This document shows positions 1-5,230 of a stretch of DNA of 5,230 nt, piece by piece (the first letter of the stretch is position 1; each line of letters opens with the position of its first letter). Location: contig JASHSZ010000669.1 in NCBI GenBank assembly GCA_030040815.1, positions 1 through 5,230 on the forward strand, in the 5' to 3' direction. Source of the DNA: Streptosporangiaceae bacterium (lineage in GTDB: Bacteria > Actinomycetota > Actinomycetes > Streptosporangiales > Streptosporangiaceae). Under the pieces are notes generated by a model. The model did no database searches. It was not told the origin of the DNA and worked only from the letters and a program-made list of their open reading frames with translations. The position numbers and the translations under genes were made by a program.

Positions 1-1191
1 CACGAGGCCGCGCTCGCAACCGGCGCGGCGCGCTGGATGCAGGTGCCGGACGGCGTCGACGCCGCCACGCTGGCGAGCGTCGAGATCTCCGGCCGGCTAA
101 CCGCCGACGTCGCCGGCACCCACCAGCTCAGCATCCAGGGCACCGGCGACTTCGTCCTGACGGCGGGCGGCCGGATCCTGTTCGACGGCCGAGTCAAGCG
201 CACAACCGCGGATGCGGCGAGCGCGTTCCTGTCCCCGCAGGACCACCGGATCGCGGTGGAGCTTGCGGCCGCGTCAGCCACCGACGTGTCCCTAACGCGC
301 CGCGTCAGCCTGGCATCGGGATTCCAGGTGGTATCGCTGTCGCTCGGCTACGCGCCTCCGGTCGCCGCGCCCGACGACCTGCTGGCCGAGGCGGAAGCGG
401 TCGCGAGCGCCGCCGACATCGCCGTGGTCGTCGTCGGTACGACCGAGGAGGTCGAGTCCGAGGGCTTCGACCGCGCGACGCTCGCGCTGCCTGGCCGACA
501 GGACGAGCTGGTACGCCGGGTCGCCGCCGCGAATCCGCGGACGGTCGTCGCGGTGAGCGCGGGATCTCCGGTCGGTCTGCCGTGGGCCGACGACGTCGCC
601 GCCGTGCTGCTCACCTGGTTCGGCGGTCAGGAGGCCGGGCACGCGCTGGCCGACGTGCTGCTCGGAGCCGCCGAGCCGGGCGGCCGGCTGCCGACCACCT
701 GGCCAGTCCGCCAGGCTGACTGCCCGGTCCTCGACACGACGCCGGACGACGGCGTGCTCCGCTACGACGAGGGCGTGTTCATCGGCTACCGGGGCTACGA
801 GCGCGCGGGCATCGCGCCCCGGTACCCGTTCGGGCACGGCCTCGGCTACACGACGTGGGCGTACGAGCAGATCCGCGCCGACGCGGGGCAGGTCACGGTC
901 AGCGTGCGCAACACGGGGTCGCGGGCCGGCCGCGAGGTCGTGCAGCTCTACATCGGCCCGGCCGCGCCCGACCCGGACCGGCCCGACCGGTGGCTGGCCG
1001 GTTTCGCCTGCGTGACCGCCGCGCCGGGAGAGCGCCGCGCCGTCACCATCGACCTCCCCGAGCGCACCTTCCAGCGGTGGGTCGCGCGGCCAGCAGGAGA
1101 CGGCTGGCAGACGATGCCAGGCGAGTACGTCGTCGAGGCGGCGCGGAGCCGCGGGGACGTGCGGCTGACCGCCGTGGTCCGGGTCGGCTGA
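1..1191 (+). CDS. Beta-glucosidase-type glycoside hydrolase family 3, C-terminal part (5' end cut by window)
   Basis: The frame is open from base 1, so the start lies upstream; 396 residues are visible. GH3 enzymes remove non-reducing terminal sugars, usually beta-glucose, by a retaining mechanism. Visible domains in order: a PA14-like beta segment at about residues 25-110 of the fragment (glycan-binding insert of many bacterial GH3 enzymes); the GH3 C-terminal alpha/beta sandwich at about 125-240, with VESEGFDR (151-158) and LPGRQDEL, then WFGGQEAGHALADVLLG and GGRLPTTWP; the YPFGHGLGYT signature near 275-283; and a fibronectin III-like domain at about 290-360 with GREVVQLYIG. The Glu before Gly in ESEG (residue 154) is the likely acid/base by family comparison. 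The Asp nucleophile belongs to the N-terminal barrel outside the window. Whether there is a signal peptide cannot be seen. The stop at 1189-1191 lies 15 bases before a transporter gene. The exact sugar and linkage are not readable from the sequence; the family call is secure. Confidence 0.93.
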   Translation, partial: HEAALATGAARWMQVPDGVDAATLASVEISGRLTADVAGTHQLSIQGTGDFVLTAGGRILFDGRVKRTTADAASAFLSPQDHRIAVELAAASATDVSLTRRVSLASGFQVVSLSLGYAPPVAAPDDLLAEAEAVASAADIAVVVVGTTEEVESEGFDRATLALPGRQDELVRRVAAANPRTVVAVSAGSPVGLPWADDVAAVLLTWFGGQEAGHALADVLLGAAEPGGRLPTTWPVRQADCPVLDTTPDDGVLRYDEGVFIGYRGYERAGIAPRYPFGHGLGYTTWAYEQIRADAGQVTVSVRNTGSRAGREVVQLYIGPAAPDPDRPDRWLAGFACVTAAPGERRAVTIDLPERTFQRWVARPAGDGWQTMPGEYVVEAARSRGDVRLTAVVRVG

Positions 1192-1206
1192 CCGCCGCAG
1201 GCTCCG

Positions 1207-2487
1207 ATGTCCGAGATGAACGTGGCGAAGCCCGCGCCCGTGCCGACGGTTGCGGTGGTGGCCGGGCGCGCCGGGTTCCGGCGTCTGATGATCAATCTGG
1301 GCATCGCCGGCGGCGCCCTGTCCGCGCTGTACACCGGCGTCGGGTCCGTGCTGCTGCCACAGCAGATCGAGGACATCGACAGGCCGCACAAGGTCGCGGT
1401 GCTCGGACTCGTCGCCGGCGTCAGCGCCGCGTTCGCGCTCGTGTTCAACCCCATTGGCGGCGCGCTGTCCGACCGGACGAGGTCGAGACTGGGCCGGCGT
1501 GCCCCGTGGCTACTCGGGGTGCCGCTGGCATTGCTCGTCGTGCTGGCGTGGGTCGGTCAGATCAAGACCGTCCCGGTCATGCTGGCAGGCTGGTGTACCG
1601 CCCAGGCGGTGGCGAACCTCTACCAGGCGCCGCTGACCGCGGTCATCCCGGACCGGGTGGCGCGGGCCAGGCGGGGCACGGCCACCGCGGTCACCGGTGT
1701 AGCCATGGTGCTAGGCGGGGTCGCGGGCGTTGGCGTGGCGAGTCTGTTCACCGCGCGTGTCGGCTGGGGGTACCTCGCACTGGGCCTGCTGATGGCCGCG
1801 GCCGCGGTGTCCTTCGTGCTCAACACCACCGACGCCTCGTCTGCGGACACGCCGAGGCCACCGCGGAACGCCCGCAGGGTGTCTGCCCGGCTAGCCGACT
1901 TCCTGTCCGCGCTCCGGCACCGGGACTTCGCCTGCGTGTTCGCCAGCCGGGCCGCGTCCATCATGGGCTACTTCCTGATAATCGGCTACGAGCTGTACAT
2001 CCTCACTGACTACATCCGGCTGCCGGGCGGCTTGCGTCCCGCGCAGGGCATCACAGTGCTGGCTGCGATCGCGGCCGTCGGTTCGCTGCTCGCCGCGGCC
2101 ATCGCCGGCCCGTTGTCGGACCGGCTCAACCGGCGCAAGCCGTTCGTGTTCGTCTCCTCCGCCGTGGCCGGCGCTGGCTGCGTGCTGCCGGTGCTGTCAC
2201 CGACGTTCGGTGCAGTGGAGCTCTACGCCGCGGTCGCCGGGCTGGCGTTCGGCACCTACCTATCCGTCGACGCCGCGCTGGTGACGCTCGTGCTGCCGCG
2301 GCAGGAGAACGTCGCCAGGGACCTCGGCGTGCTCAACATCGCCAACGCCGGGCCGCAGGTGCTCGCGCCGCTGCTCGCCGCGCTCATCATCGGGCATCTC
2401 GGCGGCTACCGGGTGCTGTTCATCATCGGCGGATGCTTCGGCATCGCGGGCGCCGTCGCGGTGCTGCCGGTCCGCTCGGTCCGCTGA
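1207..2487 (+). CDS. MFS transporter, probable sugar/glycoside permease
   Basis: The 426-residue product has about 12 hydrophobic segments: six before and six after a polar central loop at about 206-240 (ending RHRD). Two copies of the MFS loop 2-3 motif mark the internal repeat: GGALSDRTRSRLGRR at 84-98 and GPLSDRLNRRKP at 301-312. The double-Arg form of the first copy and the segment DLGVLNIANAGPQ (372-384) recall SLC45/GPH-like sugar transporters and related actinobacterial permeases. It should sit in the cytoplasmic membrane and use an ion gradient. The ATG at 1207 has only a weak CAGG upstream (1198-1201), and 1216 is a possible alternative ATG; the short gap to the GH3 gene suggests co-transcription. 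Pairing with a beta-glucosidase supports import of a glucoside or oligosaccharide, but this is inference from context; drug or other solute transport is not excluded. Confidence 0.85.
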   Translation: MSEMNVAKPAPVPTVAVVAGRAGFRRLMINLGIAGGALSALYTGVGSVLLPQQIEDIDRPHKVAVLGLVAGVSAAFALVFNPIGGALSDRTRSRLGRRAPWLLGVPLALLVVLAWVGQIKTVPVMLAGWCTAQAVANLYQAPLTAVIPDRVARARRGTATAVTGVAMVLGGVAGVGVASLFTARVGWGYLALGLLMAAAAVSFVLNTTDASSADTPRPPRNARRVSARLADFLSALRHRDFACVFASRAASIMGYFLIIGYELYILTDYIRLPGGLRPAQGITVLAAIAAVGSLLAAAIAGPLSDRLNRRKPFVFVSSAVAGAGCVLPVLSPTFGAVELYAAVAGLAFGTYLSVDAALVTLVLPRQENVARDLGVLNIANAGPQVLAPLLAALIIGHLGGYRVLFIIGGCFGIAGAVAVLPVRSVR

Positions 2488-2521
2488 CCCGGCGGCCCAC
2501 CGCGGAGCCGACCTGCGTCGA

Positions 2522-2527
2522 TAGGCT
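2522..2527 (+). promoter_or_regulatory. Candidate -10 element of a leaderless gpgS promoter
   Basis: TAGGCT fits the actinobacterial TANNNT -10 pattern. It ends six bases before the ATG at 2534, so transcription would begin at or within a base or two of the start codon. No Shine-Dalgarno sequence precedes that ATG, which agrees with a leaderless message. No clear -35 box is seen about 17 bases upstream, which is common in this group. The rest of the 46-base gap holds nothing else recognisable. Confidence 0.42.
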
Positions 2528-2533
2528 GGCCCG

Positions 2534-3511
2534 ATGATGGACGACCGCACCGAGGCCTGGCTTGCCCGCCGCACGTCGCGCTGGCAGGACTGGCCGCAGG
2601 ACCAGCTGCTCGCCGCCAAGCTGCGGCTGGGAGTCACGATCACCGTCGTCATTCCGGCCCGGAACGAGCAGCGAACGATCTCCGGTGTCGTCGGCGCGAT
2701 CGCCTCGGCGCTGGTCGCCAGGGTGCCGCTCGTGGACGAGCTGATCGTGATGGACTCCGACTCGAGCGACGACACCGGCGAGGTGGCGGCGCGGGCTGGC
2801 GCCCTGGTCTACCGGACGGCCGAGGTGCTGCCGCCGGCCGGCAGCTTCCCCGGCAAGGGCGAGGCGCTCTGGAAGTCGCTCCTGGTCAGCAAGGGTGACC
2901 TGCTGGTGTTCGTCGACGCGGACCTGACTCGCTGGGGCCCGCATTTCGTCACCGGGCTGCTCGGCCCGCTGCTCACCGATGACAGCGTGCAGCTGGTGAA
3001 GGGCTTCTACACGCGGCTGTGGACGGACAACGACGGATCGGTCTCGACGGAGGGCGGCCGGGTGACCGAGCTGGTGGCGCGGCCGCTGATCAGCCTGTGG
3101 TGGCCGGAGCTGGTCGGCGTCGTGCAGCCACTGGCCGGAGAGTGGGCGGCACGGCGCACCCTGATGGAGTCGCTGTCCATCCCGGTCGGCTACGGCGTGG
3201 AGCTGGCGACGCTCATGGATACCGTGTCGGCGCACGGCCTGGACGCGGTCGCCCAGGTTGACCTGGGTGCCCGCGGGCACCGGCATCGGGCGAACCACGA
3301 CCTGGCGCTGATGGCCGCCGAACTGCTGCTGGTCGCCGAGCGCCGCCGCGGGCTCGGGCCGGCCGGGCTAGGGCTCAGCGCGCCTGGCGGACAGCCGGCC
3401 GCGACCTGGCTGCGGCAATTCGTCCGGGACGCCGACGGCCAGGTTCAGCCCGTGGCGAGGGCGGTGCCGGTTACCGAGCGGCCGCCTGCCGCGTCAGTCC
3501 ATCTCCGGTGA
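2534..3511 (+). CDS. gpgS: Glucosyl-3-phosphoglycerate synthase (GT81 family)
   Basis: GpgS transfers glucose from an NDP-glucose to 3-phosphoglycerate, giving glucosyl-3-phosphoglycerate, the first step to glucosylglycerate and, in mycobacteria, to methylglucose lipopolysaccharide. It is a cytosolic, metal-dependent GT-A enzyme. The 325-residue product matches the family length (about 324 in M. tuberculosis). Landmarks: PARNEQ (41-46) and DSDSSDDT (74-81) of the nucleotide-binding fold; PGKGEALWKSL (106-116); the DAD metal motif (128-130); GGRVTELVARPL (174-185), which in the M. tuberculosis enzyme contacts the phosphoglycerate; QPLAGEWAA (198-206); GYGVEL (219-224); and His249 in GARGHRHR, matching the family's metal-binding His. 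The tail ends in an ERPP segment that resembles the family's C-terminus. ATG 2534 is chosen, with an in-frame ATG directly after it. No ribosome binding site is evident, consistent with a leaderless transcript. No phosphatase (gpgP) gene is in the window. Confidence 0.93.
   Translation: MMDDRTEAWLARRTSRWQDWPQDQLLAAKLRLGVTITVVIPARNEQRTISGVVGAIASALVARVPLVDELIVMDSDSSDDTGEVAARAGALVYRTAEVLPPAGSFPGKGEALWKSLLVSKGDLLVFVDADLTRWGPHFVTGLLGPLLTDDSVQLVKGFYTRLWTDNDGSVSTEGGRVTELVARPLISLWWPELVGVVQPLAGEWAARRTLMESLSIPVGYGVELATLMDTVSAHGLDAVAQVDLGARGHRHRANHDLALMAAELLLVAERRRGLGPAGLGLSAPGGQPAATWLRQFVRDADGQVQPVARAVPVTERPPAASVHLR
3508..3511 (+). other. GTGA stop-start overlap coupling gpgS to folP2
   Basis: The TGA stop of gpgS (3509-3511) shares bases with the GTG start of the next gene (3508-3510). 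No Shine-Dalgarno sequence is visible in the preceding 20 bases, so the downstream gene probably relies on ribosomes that have just finished gpgS. This implies one transcript and linked expression levels for the two proteins. Confidence 0.75.
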
Positions 3512-4416
3512 GCGAGGGCGTGCCGCACCTGGCTGGCCAGTCAGCCAGCCGCGGGGTGCTCCGGCTCGGCAAGCACGCTTTCCCGCCGGGACAGCCGCTG
3601 ATCATGGCGATCGTCAACCGCACGCCCGACTCCTTCTTCCAGCCGGGCGCGACCTGGGCGGAGCCGGCCGCGCTCGAGCGTGTCCACCAGGTCATCGCCG
3701 AAGGCGCGGACATCATCGACGTGGGCGGGATTCCGGCGGCGCCTGGTGCCGAGGTGGACGTCGCGGAGGAGATCCGCCGCACGGCTGGTTTCATCGCCGC
3801 CGTCCGGTCGAGTTACCCCGACGTGGTGATCAGCGTCGACACCTGGCGGCATGAGACCGGGCGCGCCGCCTGCGAGTCCGGCGCTGACCTGCTCAACGAC
3901 AGCTGGGGCGGCTTTGACGATCGGCTGGCCGGGGTTGCCGCCGAGTTCGGCGCCGGTCTCGTGTGCGCACACGTCGGGCAGCAGCGCCCGCGTACCCGCC
4001 CGTTCCGGGTCGGTTACACCGACGTCGTGGCCGACGTGCTGGAGCAGACCCAGGCACTGGCCCTTCGCGCGCTGCAGGCCGGCGTCCGGCCCGACCGCAT
4101 CGTGCTCGACCCGGCCCACGACTTCGGCAAGAACACCTGGCAGTCCCTCGAGGTCACCCGCAGGCTGGCCGAGCTGACCGACACCGGCTGGCCGGTGCTG
4201 GTGTCGCTGTCCAACAAGGACTTCGTGGGCGAGACCCTGGACCTGCCGCTGGAGCAGCGGCTGCCCGGAACTCTCGCAGCGACCGCGGTGTGTGCGTGGC
4301 ATGGCGCCCGGATCTTCCGCGCCCATCAGGTGCGGGAGACGCGCCAGGTCGTGGACATGGTGGCGGCGATTCGCGGCGACCGTCCGCCCGCGCGGGCCGT
4401 GCGGGGACTTGCGTAG
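3508..4416 (+). CDS. folP2: FolP2-type dihydropteroate synthase-like protein
   Basis: The 302-residue product has the DHPS TIM-barrel signature series: MAIVNRTPDSF (33-43), GADIIDVGG (66-74), SVDTWR (109-114), LLNDSWGG (128-135), DPAHDFGKN (201-209), SLSNKD (233-238) and IFRAHQVRET (269-278). Canonical DHPS joins p-aminobenzoate to a pterin pyrophosphate in folate synthesis. Here the usual ESTRPG loop that closes on p-aminobenzoate reads IPAAPG (75-80), the usual DPGFGFGK reads DPAHDFGK, and RTRPFR (162-167) follows the CAH strand. These changes match what I recall of M. tuberculosis FolP2 (Rv1207), reported to lack DHPS activity, rather than FolP1. The pterin-side Asn, Asp and Lys positions look kept. 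The GTG start overlaps the gpgS stop; later in-frame starts (3520, 3604) exist, but 3604 would cut into the first barrel strand. The product probably binds a pterin-like ligand; its true reaction is unknown. Confidence 0.88.
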   Translation: MSEGVPHLAGQSASRGVLRLGKHAFPPGQPLIMAIVNRTPDSFFQPGATWAEPAALERVHQVIAEGADIIDVGGIPAAPGAEVDVAEEIRRTAGFIAAVRSSYPDVVISVDTWRHETGRAACESGADLLNDSWGGFDDRLAGVAAEFGAGLVCAHVGQQRPRTRPFRVGYTDVVADVLEQTQALALRALQAGVRPDRIVLDPAHDFGKNTWQSLEVTRRLAELTDTGWPVLVSLSNKDFVGETLDLPLEQRLPGTLAATAVCAWHGARIFRAHQVRETRQVVDMVAAIRGDRPPARAVRGLA

Positions 4417-4419
4417 CCA

Positions 4420-5133
4420 ATGCTCATCGCAGCCGCCCTGTGCCCTTCGCCGCCGTTGCTCGCCCGCGAGCTGACCGGCGCCGACCCGGTGGTGCCCGAG
4501 CTGCGGGAGGCCTGCCGGGAGGCGGTCGACGAGCTGATCCGGGCCAGCGCGGACGTCGTTGTCGTCGTGGGTGTCGCGGGCGAGGAACGGACCTTCGACC
4601 CGCGCGCCAGGCTGGACGTGACGGCGTACGCGCCAGCCCTCCGCGCGCCAGGCGGCAGTGCCGGCGGGGCCGGGCTCGACTCGCTTCCGCCGCTGCCGCT
4701 GCCGATCGGCCTCGGCAGCCGGCTGCTGGACGAGGCCGGGTACCGTGGCCGCCGTGAACTGCAGTCCGTCGCGGCGGGAACCTCGCCGGCCGCGTGTGCG
4801 GCGCTCGGCGCCCGACTGGCCGACGCCGCCTCGCAGGTGGCGCTGCTCGTGATGGCCGACGGCAGCGCTCGCCGAGGCAGGCGGGCACCGGGCTACCTGG
4901 ACGTGCGGGCCGAGCCGTTCGACGCCGAGGTCGGCCGCGCTATCCGGACCGGCGACATGCCTGCGCTGCTGGCGCTCGACGGCGCGCTGGCCGCGGAGCT
5001 GATGGCCACCGGCCGCCCGGCCTGGCAGGTGCTGGCCGGCGCGACGGCCGGCCGGAGGCCGTCGTGCGTGGTCCGCTATGACGACGACCCGTTCGGCGTC
5101 GCCTACCTGGTCGCATCGCTCTCCGTCGGCTGA
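4420..5133 (+). CDS. Class III extradiol dioxygenase-like (LigB-like) protein, function unknown
   Basis: The 237-residue product resembles a family widespread in actinobacteria and annotated as class III extradiol ring-cleavage dioxygenase-like; Rv2728c of M. tuberculosis, as I recall it, is a member. Visible features: an N-terminal strand and PSPPLL motif (9-14), the strand DVVVVVG (45-51), a Gly/Pro-rich insert (76-96) leading to LPLPIGLGSRLLDEAG, the strand ALLVMADGSA (141-150) followed by RAPGYLDVRAEPFD (155-168), and a C-terminal YDDDPFGVAYLVA (220-232). True LigB enzymes use His and Glu ligands for iron; here the position where PHPPLL-like relatives carry His is Ser10, and the usual GDGSA reads ADGSA, so dioxygenase activity is doubtful. 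No signal peptide or membrane helix is evident. The ATG lies 3 bases after the folP2 stop, with a GGGGA (4403-4407) at a rather long 12-base distance; it is most likely in the same operon. Confidence 0.72.
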   Translation: MLIAAALCPSPPLLARELTGADPVVPELREACREAVDELIRASADVVVVVGVAGEERTFDPRARLDVTAYAPALRAPGGSAGGAGLDSLPPLPLPIGLGSRLLDEAGYRGRRELQSVAAGTSPAACAALGARLADAASQVALLVMADGSARRGRRAPGYLDVRAEPFDAEVGRAIRTGDMPALLALDGALAAELMATGRPAWQVLAGATAGRRPSCVVRYDDDPFGVAYLVASLSVG

Positions 5134-5147
5134 CGGCGCGCGGAAGT

Positions 5148-5153
5148 GGAGGG
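5148..5153 (+). promoter_or_regulatory. Ribosome binding site of the SDR gene
   Basis: GGAGGG lies just upstream of the GTG at 5157, with about four bases between the GGAGG core and the start. It is the strongest Shine-Dalgarno sequence in the window and decides the start of the last gene. No terminator or promoter is visible in the 23-base gap, so the gene is probably read through from upstream. Confidence 0.7.
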
Positions 5154-5156
5154 AAC

Positions 5157-5230
5157 GTGGTCGACGGTGGCCTAGCCGGGCGCAGCGTGGTGGTGTTTGG
5201 CGCGGCGGGCGCCCTCGGCGCTGGCGTGGC
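5157..5230 (+). CDS. Short-chain dehydrogenase/reductase, N-terminal fragment (3' end cut by window)
   Basis: Only 24 full codons are visible, starting at a GTG behind a good ribosome binding site. The peptide reads LAGRSVVVFGAAGALGAGVA from residue 6: a short lead-in, a hydrophobic beta strand and a glycine-rich turn (G15, G18, G21). This is the start of a Rossmann fold as in NAD(P)-dependent SDR enzymes; the usual Thr before the first Gly is Phe14. Spacing of 23 bases from the LigB-like gene suggests the same operon. The substrate cannot be told, and other NAD(P)-binding families, such as NAD-dependent epimerases, remain possible because the catalytic Ser-Tyr-Lys region is off the window. 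Confidence 0.65.
   Translation, partial: MVDGGLAGRSVVVFGAAGALGAGV

Noticed and set aside
292..1389. Long open frame on the - strand (365 codons)
   Set aside because: It lies opposite the well-supported GH3 and MFS genes, its translation is rich in Arg, Gly, His and Pro with no recognisable motif, and long antisense frames are expected at this GC content.
855..2009. Open frame of 384 codons on the + strand overlapping GH3 and MFS
   Set aside because: It is out of frame with both real genes, its product is Arg/Gly/Ala-rich low complexity, and no motif or ribosome binding site supports it.
2492..2503. GCGG-CCCA-CCGC hairpin after the MFS stop as a terminator
   Set aside because: The stem is only four base pairs, with no T tract and a mismatch on extension; such short hairpins arise by chance in GC-rich DNA.
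2423..3298. Open frame on the - strand opposite gpgS (291 codons)
   Set aside because: It is a mirror of the GpgS codons, with a His/Arg/Gln-rich product and no family resemblance.
3511..3520. GTG at 3520 as the folP2 start, with GAGGG just upstream
   Set aside because: The GAGGG is only one base from that GTG, too close to act as a ribosome binding site; the overlapping GTG at 3508 fits coupling better, although the true start is not proven.
3541..4757. Overlapping open frames on both strands across folP2 and the LigB-like gene (for example 3541-4326 - and 3963-4757 +)
   Set aside because: They are shadows of the two supported genes; composition is unlike the neighbours and no motif is present.

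Overview
The window is very GC-rich DNA (roughly 70% by eye, with G or C in most third codon positions). Genes are packed head to tail on the + strand with gaps of 46 bases or less. Gene content and style point to an actinobacterium. The strongest taxonomic clue is a gpgS gene joined to a folP2-type gene, a pairing known (in the opposite order) from Mycobacterium tuberculosis Rv1207-Rv1208. The genus cannot be fixed from this sequence.

Layout. (1) Bases 1-1191 are the C-terminal half of a PA14-containing family 3 glycoside hydrolase (beta-glucosidase type), cut by the left edge. (2) Bases 1207-2487 encode a 12-helix MFS transporter, 15 bases downstream. These two look like a glycoside uptake and hydrolysis pair. 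(3) A 46-base gap (2488-2533) carries a TAGGCT -10-like hexamer placed so that transcription could start at or next to the following ATG. (4) Bases 2534-3511 encode glucosyl-3-phosphoglycerate synthase (GpgS). (5) Bases 3508-4416 encode a FolP2-type dihydropteroate synthase-like protein, with a start that overlaps the gpgS stop (GTGA). (6) Bases 4420-5133, 3 bases further on, encode a protein resembling the class III extradiol dioxygenase (LigB-like) family of actinobacteria. (7) From 5157 to the right edge is the start of a short-chain dehydrogenase/reductase, preceded by a GGAGGG ribosome binding site.

How the genes may work together. GpgS makes the precursor of glucosylglycerate, and in mycobacteria of methylglucose lipopolysaccharide. 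Its translational coupling to a DHPS-like protein that has lost the usual p-aminobenzoate loop, followed by a LigB-like protein and an SDR, suggests a co-transcribed module whose last three members have no settled function. This is the most interesting part of the window. No RNA gene, mobile element, CRISPR array or convincing terminator was seen.
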